Of a stretch of 64,000 nt of DNA, positions 55,308 to 64,000 are shown piece after piece (position 1 is the stretch's first letter; each line of letters starts with the position of its first letter). Origin of the DNA: Pistricoccus aurantiacus (lineage in GTDB: Bacteria > Pseudomonadota > Gammaproteobacteria > Pseudomonadales > Halomonadaceae); NCBI RefSeq assembly GCF_007954585.1, contig NZ_CP042382.1, forward strand, positions 2,728,001 through 2,792,000, given 5' to 3'. The notes beneath the pieces are model-generated. The model had not been told where the DNA came from. It searched no databases and saw only the letters and a program-made list of their open reading frames with translations. The translations under genes were made by a program, and so were the position numbers.

Positions 55308-56576
55308 TCATTTGGATGCTTGTCGCGGGAGCTTGACCTCTGTCAGGGTACCGCCTTCTTCATGGTTGTACAGGCTGACGCCGCCGCCGAAGCGATTGAT
55401 AGTGGCGTGGGTCAGGAAAAGCCCTATACCCATACCCTTGGACTTCGTGGAAATAAAGGTTTCTCCCAGACGATCGGCGATGGACATGGCAACGCCAGGC
55501 CCGTGATCGCGAATGTCGATCACCACCTCGTCCGCGTTCCAGTCGAGGCTGATCGCAATGCTCTCCGGGTTGGCGTCCGCGGCGTTGTTGAGCAGGTTCA
55601 TCATGGCCTGATCCAAGGTAGTATCCACCCCCAGATGAGGGGTGCCGCGTCGACCGACGATTTCCAGGGTATGACTGACATCCGGGCGCAATACCAGCCA
55701 GCGCTGAAGAATACCGCTTAGCCATTCTCGAGCCGGTTTGATTTCCGGCTGGGCCAGGCGGCGTCGGTCCGCATTGGACACCAGCTGCTGCAAATGCGAC
55801 TTGCAGGTATCCACCTGGACACGCAGCAGGTCGATATCCTCCAGCAGCATGGGATGGTCGAGGGCGTCTTCGCGCATTTCCTTGAGCAGCACCGCCATGG
55901 TGGAAAGCGGCGTGCCTAGTTCGTGAGCGGTGCCCGCTGCCTGGGTCGCCACCGCCAGCACCTGCTCGTTGCGCAGCGCAGCCTCGCGAGTGCGGGAAAG
56001 CGCCTGATCTCGGCGCCGCAGCGTATGCGCCATCTGAAAGATGAAGAAGGTCACCAGTCCGGTGGACAGGCCGAAATTCAACCACATGCCCAGCACGTGC
56101 AGGCTGATGCCGTTGCCTACCGTGATCTGGCCGAGCTGGGGCACCGGGTCAAAGAACAGCATCAGAAAGGTGTAGCCCGCCAGCGCCCCACAGGCGACGA
56201 TCCAGGCGTATAGCCAGGTCAGAGTAGCGGCGGCGATCACCACCGGAATCAGATAGTAGGAGATGAAGGGATTGGTCGAGCCGCCGGTGAAATAGAACAG
56301 CAGGCTCAAACCCACCAGTTCCGCCAGCAGATGGAACAGATATTCCCGGTCCGTTACCGCACGAGGACGCTCCAGGCGCCACCAGGTAGCGACATTGAGA
56401 AGGCCCATCCCCAATATGACCAGTATCACCGGCAAGATGCGTAATTCGAAATGCAGCGCCTCGATACCGAAGAATATCGCTAACAGAAAACCGGTCCAAC
56501 TGATGCCGCGCACGATAGTCAGACGTACCAGATTGCGATTGGGAGTGGAAAGGGGAAACGGCAAGGCGGTTTGCAT
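55308..56576 (-). CDS. regB: Redox sensor histidine kinase of the RegB/PrrB/RoxS type
   Basis: A 422-residue kinase with six N-terminal helices and the quinone-associated GGSTNPF motif (residues about 98-104). The phospho-acceptor H218 is in GTAHELGTPLST. C258 in VDTCKSH lies 40 residues after it, matching the H225/C265 spacing of the redox-active cysteine in Rhodobacter RegB. The ATPase domain has NLLNNAADAN and DHGPG and ends GMGIGLFLTHATINRFGG. The start MQTALPFPL was chosen for GGGAG upstream. regA follows by 40 bp. Confidence 0.93.
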   Translation of the reverse strand: MQTALPFPLSTPNRNLVRLTIVRGISWTGFLLAIFFGIEALHFELRILPVILVILGMGLLNVATWWRLERPRAVTDREYLFHLLAELVGLSLLFYFTGGSTNPFISYYLIPVVIAAATLTWLYAWIVACGALAGYTFLMLFFDPVPQLGQITVGNGISLHVLGMWLNFGLSTGLVTFFIFQMAHTLRRRDQALSRTREAALRNEQVLAVATQAAGTAHELGTPLSTMAVLLKEMREDALDHPMLLEDIDLLRVQVDTCKSHLQQLVSNADRRRLAQPEIKPAREWLSGILQRWLVLRPDVSHTLEIVGRRGTPHLGVDTTLDQAMMNLLNNAADANPESIAISLDWNADEVVIDIRDHGPGVAMSIADRLGETFISTKSKGMGIGLFLTHATINRFGGGVSLYNHEEGGTLTEVKLPRQASK

Positions 56577-56706
56577 CAAGACTCCCGTCAGAGAATAGAA
56601 TTCGCGGCGCGGATTGGGCCGCAGAGCCCGGGCTGCTAGAATAACGTCCATTTTACCGGACTGCCCGTCGTTTCGACGGTGCCTTATCCTTCCAGCGACG
56701 GAATTC

Positions 56707-58290
56707 ATGAGCGAATTAGACACCCAGGTAGAACTGCGCCGCACTTTCGCGATCATCTCCCACCCGGACGCGGGCAAGACCACCATCACCGAAAAGATGC
56801 TGCTGTTCGGCAACGCCATTCAGCTGGCGGGGTCGGTGAAGAGCAAGCGCGCGGAGCGTCATGCCACCTCCGACTGGATGAAGATGGAGCAGGAGCGGGG
56901 CATCTCCGTCACCACTTCGGTGATGCAGTTTCCCTACGGCGGGCGCATCGTCAACCTGCTGGATACCCCCGGACACGAGGACTTCTCCGAGGATACCTAT
57001 CGCACCCTGACCGCAGTGGACTCCGCCCTGATGATGATCGACGGGGCCAAGGGGGTCGAGGAACGCACCATCAAGTTGATGGAGGTCTGCCGGCTGCGTA
57101 CCACGCCTATCCTGACTTTCATCAACAAGATGGACCGGGATGTCCGCGATCCCATCGAGGTGATGGACGAGGTCGAGACGGTGCTGAATATCCAATGCGC
57201 GCCGATGACCTGGCCCATCGGCATGGGGCGTCACTTCAAGGGCGTCTATCATCTCTACAACGATGTGATTCATCTCTACACCCAAGGCCAGGGCAGTCGT
57301 ATTCCTGAGGACAAGCGTATCGAAGGTCTCGACAACCCCCAGGTCGACGAGCTTCTCGGTGAAGAGCAGGCGGAAGAGCTGCGCATGGAAGTCGAACTGG
57401 TGCGTGGCGCCTCTCATGAGTTCGATCTCGAGGCCTATCGGCGCGGCGAGCTGACGCCGGTGTATTTCGGTACCGCCATGGGGAACTTCGGGGTGCGCGA
57501 AATGCTCGACGGCTTCGTTGAGTACGCTCCGCCGCCGCAGCCTCGAGAGACGGATTTGCATGTAGTGGAACCCAAGGACGAGCGCTTTTCCGGCTTCGTG
57601 TTCAAGATTCAGGCCAACATGGACCCCAAGCATCGGGATCGGGTAGCTTTCCTGCGGGTGTGTTCCGGCAAGTACGAGAAGAACATGAAGATGCGCCACG
57701 TGCGGATCGGGAAAGACGTCAAGATCGCCGATGCCCTGACCTTCATGGCCTCGGATCGCGCCCAGGTGGAAGAAGCCTGGTCCGGGGATATCATCGGTCT
57801 GCACAATCACGGCACCATCCAGATCGGCGATACCTTCACTCAGGGCGAGGACATGCGTTTCACCGGCATTCCGCATTTCGCCCCGGAACTGTTCAAGCGA
57901 GTGCGCCTCAAGGATCCGCTGAAGATGAAGGCGCTGCAGAAAGGCCTGCAGCAGCTCTCGGAGGAAGGTGCCACCCAGGTCTTCATGCCCCTGGACAACA
58001 ATGATCTGATCCTGGGCGCCGTGGGCACCCTGCAGTTCGACGTTGTGGCCCACCGGCTCAAGGAGGAATACAAGGTGGATTGCCTCTACGAAGGCGTCAA
58101 TGTGCAGACCGCCCGCTGGGTCTATTGCGACGACGCCAGGAAGCTCGAGGAATTCCGACGCAAGGCCAGTGCCAACCTGGCCCTGGATGGCGGTGGCTAT
58201 CTCACCTATATCGCCCCGACCCGGGTCAATCTGCAGATGACCCAGGAACGCTGGCCGGAGGTGCGCTTCAGCGCCACCCGGGAGCATTGA
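56707..58290 (+). CDS. prfC: Peptide chain release factor 3
   Basis: A 527-residue GTPase that recycles RF1/RF2. G1 is [18 protein letters not shown] (residues about 17-34), G2/G3 lie in [13 protein letters not shown] and [17 protein letters not shown], and G4 is FINKMDRD. The C-terminal half contains [20 protein letters not shown]. The start [14 protein letters not shown] is the usual RF3 start. It is divergent from regB. Confidence 0.96.
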   Translation: MSELDTQVELRRTFAIISHPDAGKTTITEKMLLFGNAIQLAGSVKSKRAERHATSDWMKMEQERGISVTTSVMQFPYGGRIVNLLDTPGHEDFSEDTYRTLTAVDSALMMIDGAKGVEERTIKLMEVCRLRTTPILTFINKMDRDVRDPIEVMDEVETVLNIQCAPMTWPIGMGRHFKGVYHLYNDVIHLYTQGQGSRIPEDKRIEGLDNPQVDELLGEEQAEELRMEVELVRGASHEFDLEAYRRGELTPVYFGTAMGNFGVREMLDGFVEYAPPPQPRETDLHVVEPKDERFSGFVFKIQANMDPKHRDRVAFLRVCSGKYEKNMKMRHVRIGKDVKIADALTFMASDRAQVEEAWSGDIIGLHNHGTIQIGDTFTQGEDMRFTGIPHFAPELFKRVRLKDPLKMKALQKGLQQLSEEGATQVFMPLDNNDLILGAVGTLQFDVVAHRLKEEYKVDCLYEGVNVQTARWVYCDDARKLEEFRRKASANLALDGGGYLTYIAPTRVNLQMTQERWPEVRFSATREH

Positions 58291-58367
58291 AACGCTTCCA
58301 GGCGGCTTGCCTGACCGGCTCGAGTCGTCGATGATGAATCCATTTTCACGGTAGGGAAAACCCGGGC

Positions 58368-58853
58368 ATGGCTTCGAAATTTCTCAAGGAATTCCGCGAG
58401 TTCGCCGTCAAGGGAAACGTCGTCGATATGGCGGTGGGGATCATCGTCGGCGCCGCCTTTACTTCCATCGTCAACAGCCTGGTCAAGGATATCTTCACCC
58501 CCTTGATCGGGCTGATGACCGGGGGGCTGAATTTCAGCAATCAGTTTCTCGTGCTGCGCCATGGAAGTGGAGAAGGCACCTACAATACGCTGGAGCAGGC
58601 TCAGGCCGCCGGCGCGGTCACACTGAATTATGGACTGTTCGCCAACGCGGTAATGTCCTTTTTGATCGTCTCTTTCGCGGTCTTCATCCTGGTGCGCAAT
58701 ATCAATCGCCTGAAGAATCTGGCGCATCCGCCGGAAACCGCCGCTAACCCGACGGTCAAGAGCTGTCCCTACTGCATCAGCAAGATTCCGCTTGAGGCGA
58801 CCCGCTGCCCGAGCTGCACCTCTCACCTGTCTGCCGAGCCGGAAACTGCCTAG
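58368..58853 (+). CDS. mscL: Large-conductance mechanosensitive channel with C-terminal zinc ribbon
   Basis: A 161-residue MscL, an emergency osmotic release valve. KFLKEFREFAVKGNVVDMAVGIIVGAAFTSIVNSLVKD and VMSFLIVSFAVFILVRNINRL are the two pore helices. The C-terminus carries CPYC-x10-CPSC (C133, C136, C147, C150), a zinc-ribbon-like addition beyond the usual E. coli-type helical bundle. Relevant for a halophile, but the tail's role is unknown. Confidence 0.94.
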   Translation: MASKFLKEFREFAVKGNVVDMAVGIIVGAAFTSIVNSLVKDIFTPLIGLMTGGLNFSNQFLVLRHGSGEGTYNTLEQAQAAGAVTLNYGLFANAVMSFLIVSFAVFILVRNINRLKNLAHPPETAANPTVKSCPYCISKIPLEATRCPSCTSHLSAEPETA

Positions 58854-58876
58854 GTAACGCGACGAAGGGTTCTCTC

Positions 58877-59656
58877 ATGCTGATCGACGCTCACTGTCAT
58901 CTGGATTTCGCGGATTTCGACGACGATCGCGACGCCATGTTCGCTCGGGCCCAAAAGGCGGGAGTCGGGCATTTCGTGGTGCCGGGAACGACGCGAGAAT
59001 GCTGGCAAAAGGTGCTGGCGCTGGGAGAGCGTCCGGAGGTGGACATCTGTCTGGGACTGCATCCCTACTTCATCGGCGAGCATCGGACTGGCGGAGAAGA
59101 CAGCGATCTGCAGGCGCTGGAAGCGCTGCTGGATGGGCATCCGGAAGCGGTGGCGGTGGGGGAGTGCGGTATCGATGCCCGCTTCCGGGAAAGTCTGGAC
59201 GCCCAGTGGACGCTATTCGACGCTCAACTCAGAATCGCCAAGAAACGTGAGTTACCGGTGGTGATTCATTGCGTGCATGCCAACGACGAGGTGGCCAAGC
59301 GGCTCAGGCAGTTGAATTTGCACAGAGGCGGGCTGATTCATGCTTTTTCCGGTAGCCCGGAGCAGGCGGAAAGATTTCTCGATCTGGGGTTCTGGCTGGG
59401 GCTGGGTGGCGCCACCACCTATGATCGCGCCAAGCGGCTGCATCGCGCGGTTCAGCAGGCGATACCGGATGACGGCTATGTGCTGGAAACCGATAGCCCG
59501 GATATGCCCCTCAGCGGCTATCGGGGCCAGCGCAACGAACCGGCGCGAGTCGCGCTGGTAGCCAAACACCTGGCCGGGTTGCGTAACCAGTCAAAGGAAA
59601 AAATCGCTGAACACAGTACCGCCAACGTGCGACGTTTGTTCGGTCTCGACGTCTAG
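58877..59656 (+). CDS. TatD-family metal-dependent hydrolase (YjjV-like)
   Basis: A 259-residue TatD-type TIM-barrel nuclease/hydrolase. The metal ligands are visible in IDAHCHLDFADF, AVGECGIDARF, VIHCVHAND, LIHAFSGS and VLETDSPDMPL. It most resembles YjjV. Its TAG stop overlaps the stop of the convergent ygfZ at the shared bases CTAG. Confidence 0.9.
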   Translation: MLIDAHCHLDFADFDDDRDAMFARAQKAGVGHFVVPGTTRECWQKVLALGERPEVDICLGLHPYFIGEHRTGGEDSDLQALEALLDGHPEAVAVGECGIDARFRESLDAQWTLFDAQLRIAKKRELPVVIHCVHANDEVAKRLRQLNLHRGGLIHAFSGSPEQAERFLDLGFWLGLGGATTYDRAKRLHRAVQQAIPDDGYVLETDSPDMPLSGYRGQRNEPARVALVAKHLAGLRNQSKEKIAEHSTANVRRLFGLDV

Positions 59657-60690
59657 CCCTGAGCGGCAAGCTCCTCCGGATCGACCCGCTCCAGCGCATA
59701 AGGCAGTTTCAGCCGCTTGAACCGCAGGCCATTGACCGTCAGCGGCTCCGCCAGCGCCTTGGTCGTCAGCACCGCCAGTATTTCCACCTGACCGTAGGCG
59801 TCCAGCTGTGCCTTGAATACCTCGCCCTGGCGCTTGCCTTGGGCATCGTTCACCGCATCGCCGATGGCAGGCAGGGCATCGCCCTCAAGCTGCGCGCGTG
59901 CCAGGCGTTTCTTGACCTGGCCGCGGAAATGCGCCCGAGCCACCACTTCCTGACCGGTATAACAGCCTTTCTTGAAGCTGATGCCGCCCAAGGCCTCCCA
60001 ATTGATCATCTGCGGAAGATAGGTATCTCGCTGGGAGGCGCTCAGCCAGGCAAGCCCTGCCTTGATATCCTGCAATTCCCATACTCCAGGATCCACTGGG
60101 GTCGCCTGGTTTGCCAAAGTTTCCTTAATGGCGTCCTTCGAAGCGGCAGCCAGGCAGATCAGCAGGCGCGGGCGCGGCCCGGGGTGGCGCAATACCTGAA
60201 TACGATCGTTGCCCGCCTGGCGCCAGAGTGTCGGCGGCACGATATCCAGTCGCGATTCCACCAGCAGCGGCGCGTTGTTACCAATCAGTCCCAGCAGGGC
60301 GAGATCGTCTCGGGGCTGTATCTCCACCTTGTAGAACACGGCGAACTTGGCGAGATGATTCTTCAATTCCTCTCTCAACTCTCGGGGCATGATCAACCAC
60401 AGGCGACCCTCTTCCACCCGCATGAGCTGAGCGTTGGCCAGCATTCGTCCCTTGGGAGAACAGAAACAGGTGAGCGGGGCAAAGTCGCCGTCCGCCAGCG
60501 TCACCTGGGCGCTAGTCTGCCCCTGCAGAAATTTCGCTGCATCCGTACCGGATATCTCGAGCACCCCAAGCTGTTCGAGCTCCATCGACACCGTGTTATC
60601 CAAAGCCAGCCGAGCCTGCGCCTGAGGACTGATAGGCGCGGAAGGTGCATCGGAAGCATCCCGAGCCGCCGGCGTGTATGAATCGTGCAT
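59653..60690 (-). CDS. ygfZ: Folate-binding Fe-S maturation protein YgfZ
   Basis: A 345-residue GcvT-like protein with the YgfZ signature FKKGCYTGQEVVARAHFRG. It supports repair or assembly of [4Fe-4S] enzymes using folate. The first 40 residues are a Ser/Pro-rich extension absent from E. coli YgfZ. The start MHDSYTPAARD was chosen for GGAG five bases upstream; an alternative reaching 60762 lacks a site. Confidence 0.9.
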   Translation of the reverse strand: MHDSYTPAARDASDAPSAPISPQAQARLALDNTVSMELEQLGVLEISGTDAAKFLQGQTSAQVTLADGDFAPLTCFCSPKGRMLANAQLMRVEEGRLWLIMPRELREELKNHLAKFAVFYKVEIQPRDDLALLGLIGNNAPLLVESRLDIVPPTLWRQAGNDRIQVLRHPGPRPRLLICLAAASKDAIKETLANQATPVDPGVWELQDIKAGLAWLSASQRDTYLPQMINWEALGGISFKKGCYTGQEVVARAHFRGQVKKRLARAQLEGDALPAIGDAVNDAQGKRQGEVFKAQLDAYGQVEILAVLTTKALAEPLTVNGLRFKRLKLPYALERVDPEELAAQG

Positions 60691-60898
60691 GATCGCTCCA
60701 TCAAATAAACGGAATACTGTTGATGAGGTGGGGCTTGGATCATCGATTGCAAGGCAGGTCACTAGACTGGGACCGACTCTTTAGCGTTATCCTGGTAGTT
60801 TTCTTTGCCTATAGTGTTCTTTCCTGTCAGGGAAGCTGTGAAATCCTATAATGTGAATGGTCGATCTTTCTGAACATCATTCAACAAGAAGAGTTTTT

Positions 60899-61090
60899 AT
60901 GAGTCGGGTATCTCTGACCTTCAAGGGAGTCGACAGCGCCGAGTTGATCAATCGCATTACCACGGCACTGATGATGGTAGAGGGTGTAGATAGCGCGGAA
61001 GTCGGCCGTCATGGGGCGGAAGTTGAAGGTCGCGTGCGCCGGGAAGCCTTGGTCGAAGCCGTGAAGAAACTGGGCGTGGAAGTGCAGTGA
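60899..61090 (+). CDS. Small HMA-like protein without CxxC
   Basis: A 63-residue protein (MSRVSLTFKGVDSAELINRI, then MMVEGVDSAEVGRHGAEVEG and VEAVKKLGVEVQ). The pattern of a GV.G..SA.V element with a final KKLG resembles heavy-metal-associated ferredoxin-like domains, but the metal-binding CxxC is absent. It may be a degenerate or regulatory HMA protein. RBS AAGAAGAG precedes the ATG. Confidence 0.65.
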   Translation: MSRVSLTFKGVDSAELINRITTALMMVEGVDSAEVGRHGAEVEGRVRREALVEAVKKLGVEVQ

Positions 61091-61091
61091 C

Positions 61092-61190
61092 ATGTCCACT
61101 CTACTCATCAGCGAACGAGACACTGAACTGCTGCAGCGTATTGGTATCGAATGGCCTGTAAATATCGTTCCGAAAAGGCACAAGCTGTAG
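61092..61190 (+). CDS. Possible 32-residue protein upstream of uvrB
   Basis: An open frame MSTLLISERDTELLQRIGIE then WPVNIVPKRHKL, beginning one base after the stop of the HMA-like gene with GGAAG about ten bases upstream. It has no recognised family and may be a translationally coupled small gene or a chance frame. The length and spacing are the only support. Confidence 0.3.
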   Translation: MSTLLISERDTELLQRIGIEWPVNIVPKRHKL

Positions 61191-61200
61191 CAAAGATAAT

Positions 61201-61217
61201 ATTTATACCGTTATCTT
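61201..61217 (+). repeat. 17-bp interspersed repeat, copy 3
   Basis: A third exact copy of ATTTATACCGTTATCTT, 21 bp before the uvrB ATG. Here AAGATAA just upstream (61193-61199) can pair with the TTATCTT end of the repeat. Confidence 0.8.
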
Positions 61218-61238
61218 ATATGAAATTTAGAGAATGCA

Positions 61239-63263
<2,025 letters not shown>

Positions 63264-63270
63264 TCGCGGG

Positions 63271-64000
63271 TCAAAAACGCTCCGCGCTGGCCGCCTCCCA
63301 TAGTACCCGGTAGGATTCGGGAATATGACCATCGAGCAGCTGACGCGGTTCTAGCGGTTCCATCGGCAGGCTGAGCGGGACGGCTCTGGCATATTCATTG
63401 CGATGATAGATCATGTCCGGAACCAGCTTGCTCGGATGATCGACCCCCATGGCCCCGGTCAGTTCGCGAAACGCCTTCAGGGTATTTTCCTGATAGTGCT
63501 TGACCCGCCAGGCCTTGTGATCCACGTCGATGGCCTTGTTGCGCCTGGGGTCCTGGCTCGTTACCCCGGTGGGACACTTGTTGGTATGACAGCGCCTTGC
63601 CTGAATGCAGCCCACGGAAAACATGAAGGGCCGGGCGGCGTTGAACATGTCCGCGCCCAAGGCGGCCTTGGTCACCAGATCGAACCCCAGCGCCACCTTG
63701 CCGCTGGCGATCAGGCGCAGATCGTCCCGCAGGCCGGTACCGATCAGGGACTGATGAACGAAGGGCAGGGCTTCGTTGATATAGTTGCCGAGGCTGTCGG
63801 AAAACTCCTGGGGCGCCGCGCCGGTGCCACCCTCCGCGCCATCGATGGTGATGAAGTCCGGGCGAATGCCGGTTTCCAGCATGGCCTTGCAGATGCTCAG
63901 AAACTCGCTGCGCTTGCCCAGGCACATCTTCATGCCCACCGGCTTGCCGCCGCACAGCTCTCGCAAATGCACGATGAACTCCAGCAGGCCGATAGGCGTG
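63271..64000 (-). CDS. FMN-binding glutamate synthase-family protein, partial
   Basis: The 3' part (about 243 codons) of a gene running off the right window edge. FITIDGAEGGTGAAPQEFSDSLG is the FMN-binding signature of the glutamate synthase large-subunit domain. DLVTKAALGADMFNAARPFMFSVGCIQARRCHTNKCPTGVTSQDP carries the Cys residues of the 3Fe-4S-like site. The C-terminal region matches the stand-alone, membrane-associated GltB-domain proteins of proteobacteria. The upstream residues TPIGLLEFI continue to base 63999, so the start lies outside. Confidence 0.88.
   Translation of the reverse strand, partial: TPIGLLEFIVHLRELCGGKPVGMKMCLGKRSEFLSICKAMLETGIRPDFITIDGAEGGTGAAPQEFSDSLGNYINEALPFVHQSLIGTGLRDDLRLIASGKVALGFDLVTKAALGADMFNAARPFMFSVGCIQARRCHTNKCPTGVTSQDPRRNKAIDVDHKAWRVKHYQENTLKAFRELTGAMGVDHPSKLVPDMIYHRNEYARAVPLSLPMEPLEPRQLLDGHIPESYRVLWEAASAERF

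Noticed and set aside
56716-58287. 523-codon open frame opposite prfC
   Set aside because: prfC has all GTPase motifs; the antisense frame is His/Leu/Gln-rich without domains.
61091-61238. LexA (SOS) box upstream of uvrB
   Set aside because: No CTGT-N8-ACAG pattern was found; the visible element is the 17-bp repeat instead.

Overview
The window is chromosomal DNA of moderately high G+C content from a gammaproteobacterium. The gene content and order fit the Halomonadaceae (Halomonas and relatives): the thrS-infC-rpmI-rplT-pheST-ihfA block, a coxB-coxA-ctaG-coxC oxidase cluster followed by SURF1/ctaA/ctaB, a RegBA/RoxSR-type redox pair, and gcvHP facing away from gcvT. The family assignment is inferred from the proteins alone; no rRNA is present.

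Layout. 53-6490 is a four-gene, translationally coupled operon encoding an SMC-like ATPase, a MukE/MksE-like protein, a kleisin-like protein and a Toprim nuclease subunit. This is a Wadjet (JetABCD/MksBEFG) anti-plasmid system, with its genes in the order C-B-A-D rather than A-B-C-D. 6491-8985 is a recombination scar: a 3' tail of an RND efflux gene, a 3' tail of an IS3-family transposase, a YefM-YoeB toxin-antitoxin pair, and an IS701-family element that still has its 4-bp target duplication although its transposase is broken. 9036-12697 holds three minus-strand transporter genes (rarD, SulP, AEC). 12741-14313 is an apparently intact IS1380-family element with perfect 19-bp ends and a CTAG duplication, between rarD and yafV.

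14416-20096 carries ordinary genes: yafV, rsuA, an outer-membrane barrel protein, pyrC, a membrane protein, tRNA-Pro(GGG) and an lrgAB-type pair. 20286-28080 encodes an aa3-type cytochrome c oxidase, with a cytochrome c domain fused to subunit II, together with copper and heme assembly factors. 28158-29810 has a DUF2489 protein and an OmpA-family lipoprotein. 29962-37009 is the translation operon ending in ihfA. 37086-41140 has small membrane proteins, a flavodoxin, ppnN, a YfcL-type protein and a LysR regulator. 41219-47532 holds the glycine cleavage genes gcvH-gcvP and gcvT with a sodium:alanine/glycine symporter between them.

47664-54696 includes an AlkB-like dioxygenase, a LysM/degenerate LytM lipoprotein, a YihG-like acyltransferase, scoAB CoA-transferase, a DUF1338-like protein, a glutaredoxin, an inositol-monophosphatase-family enzyme and a HybE-like protein. 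54704-64000 has regA-regB, prfC, mscL, a TatD hydrolase, ygfZ, a small HMA-like protein, uvrB and the 3' part of an FMN-binding glutamate-synthase-family gene cut by the window edge.

The best candidate for a notable system is the reordered Wadjet operon and its mobile-element junction. Secondary points are a 17-bp sequence found three times at intergenic sites, a strong terminator abutting the pheS leader, a probable AUC start for infC, and palindromes upstream of coxB and the OmpA lipoprotein.
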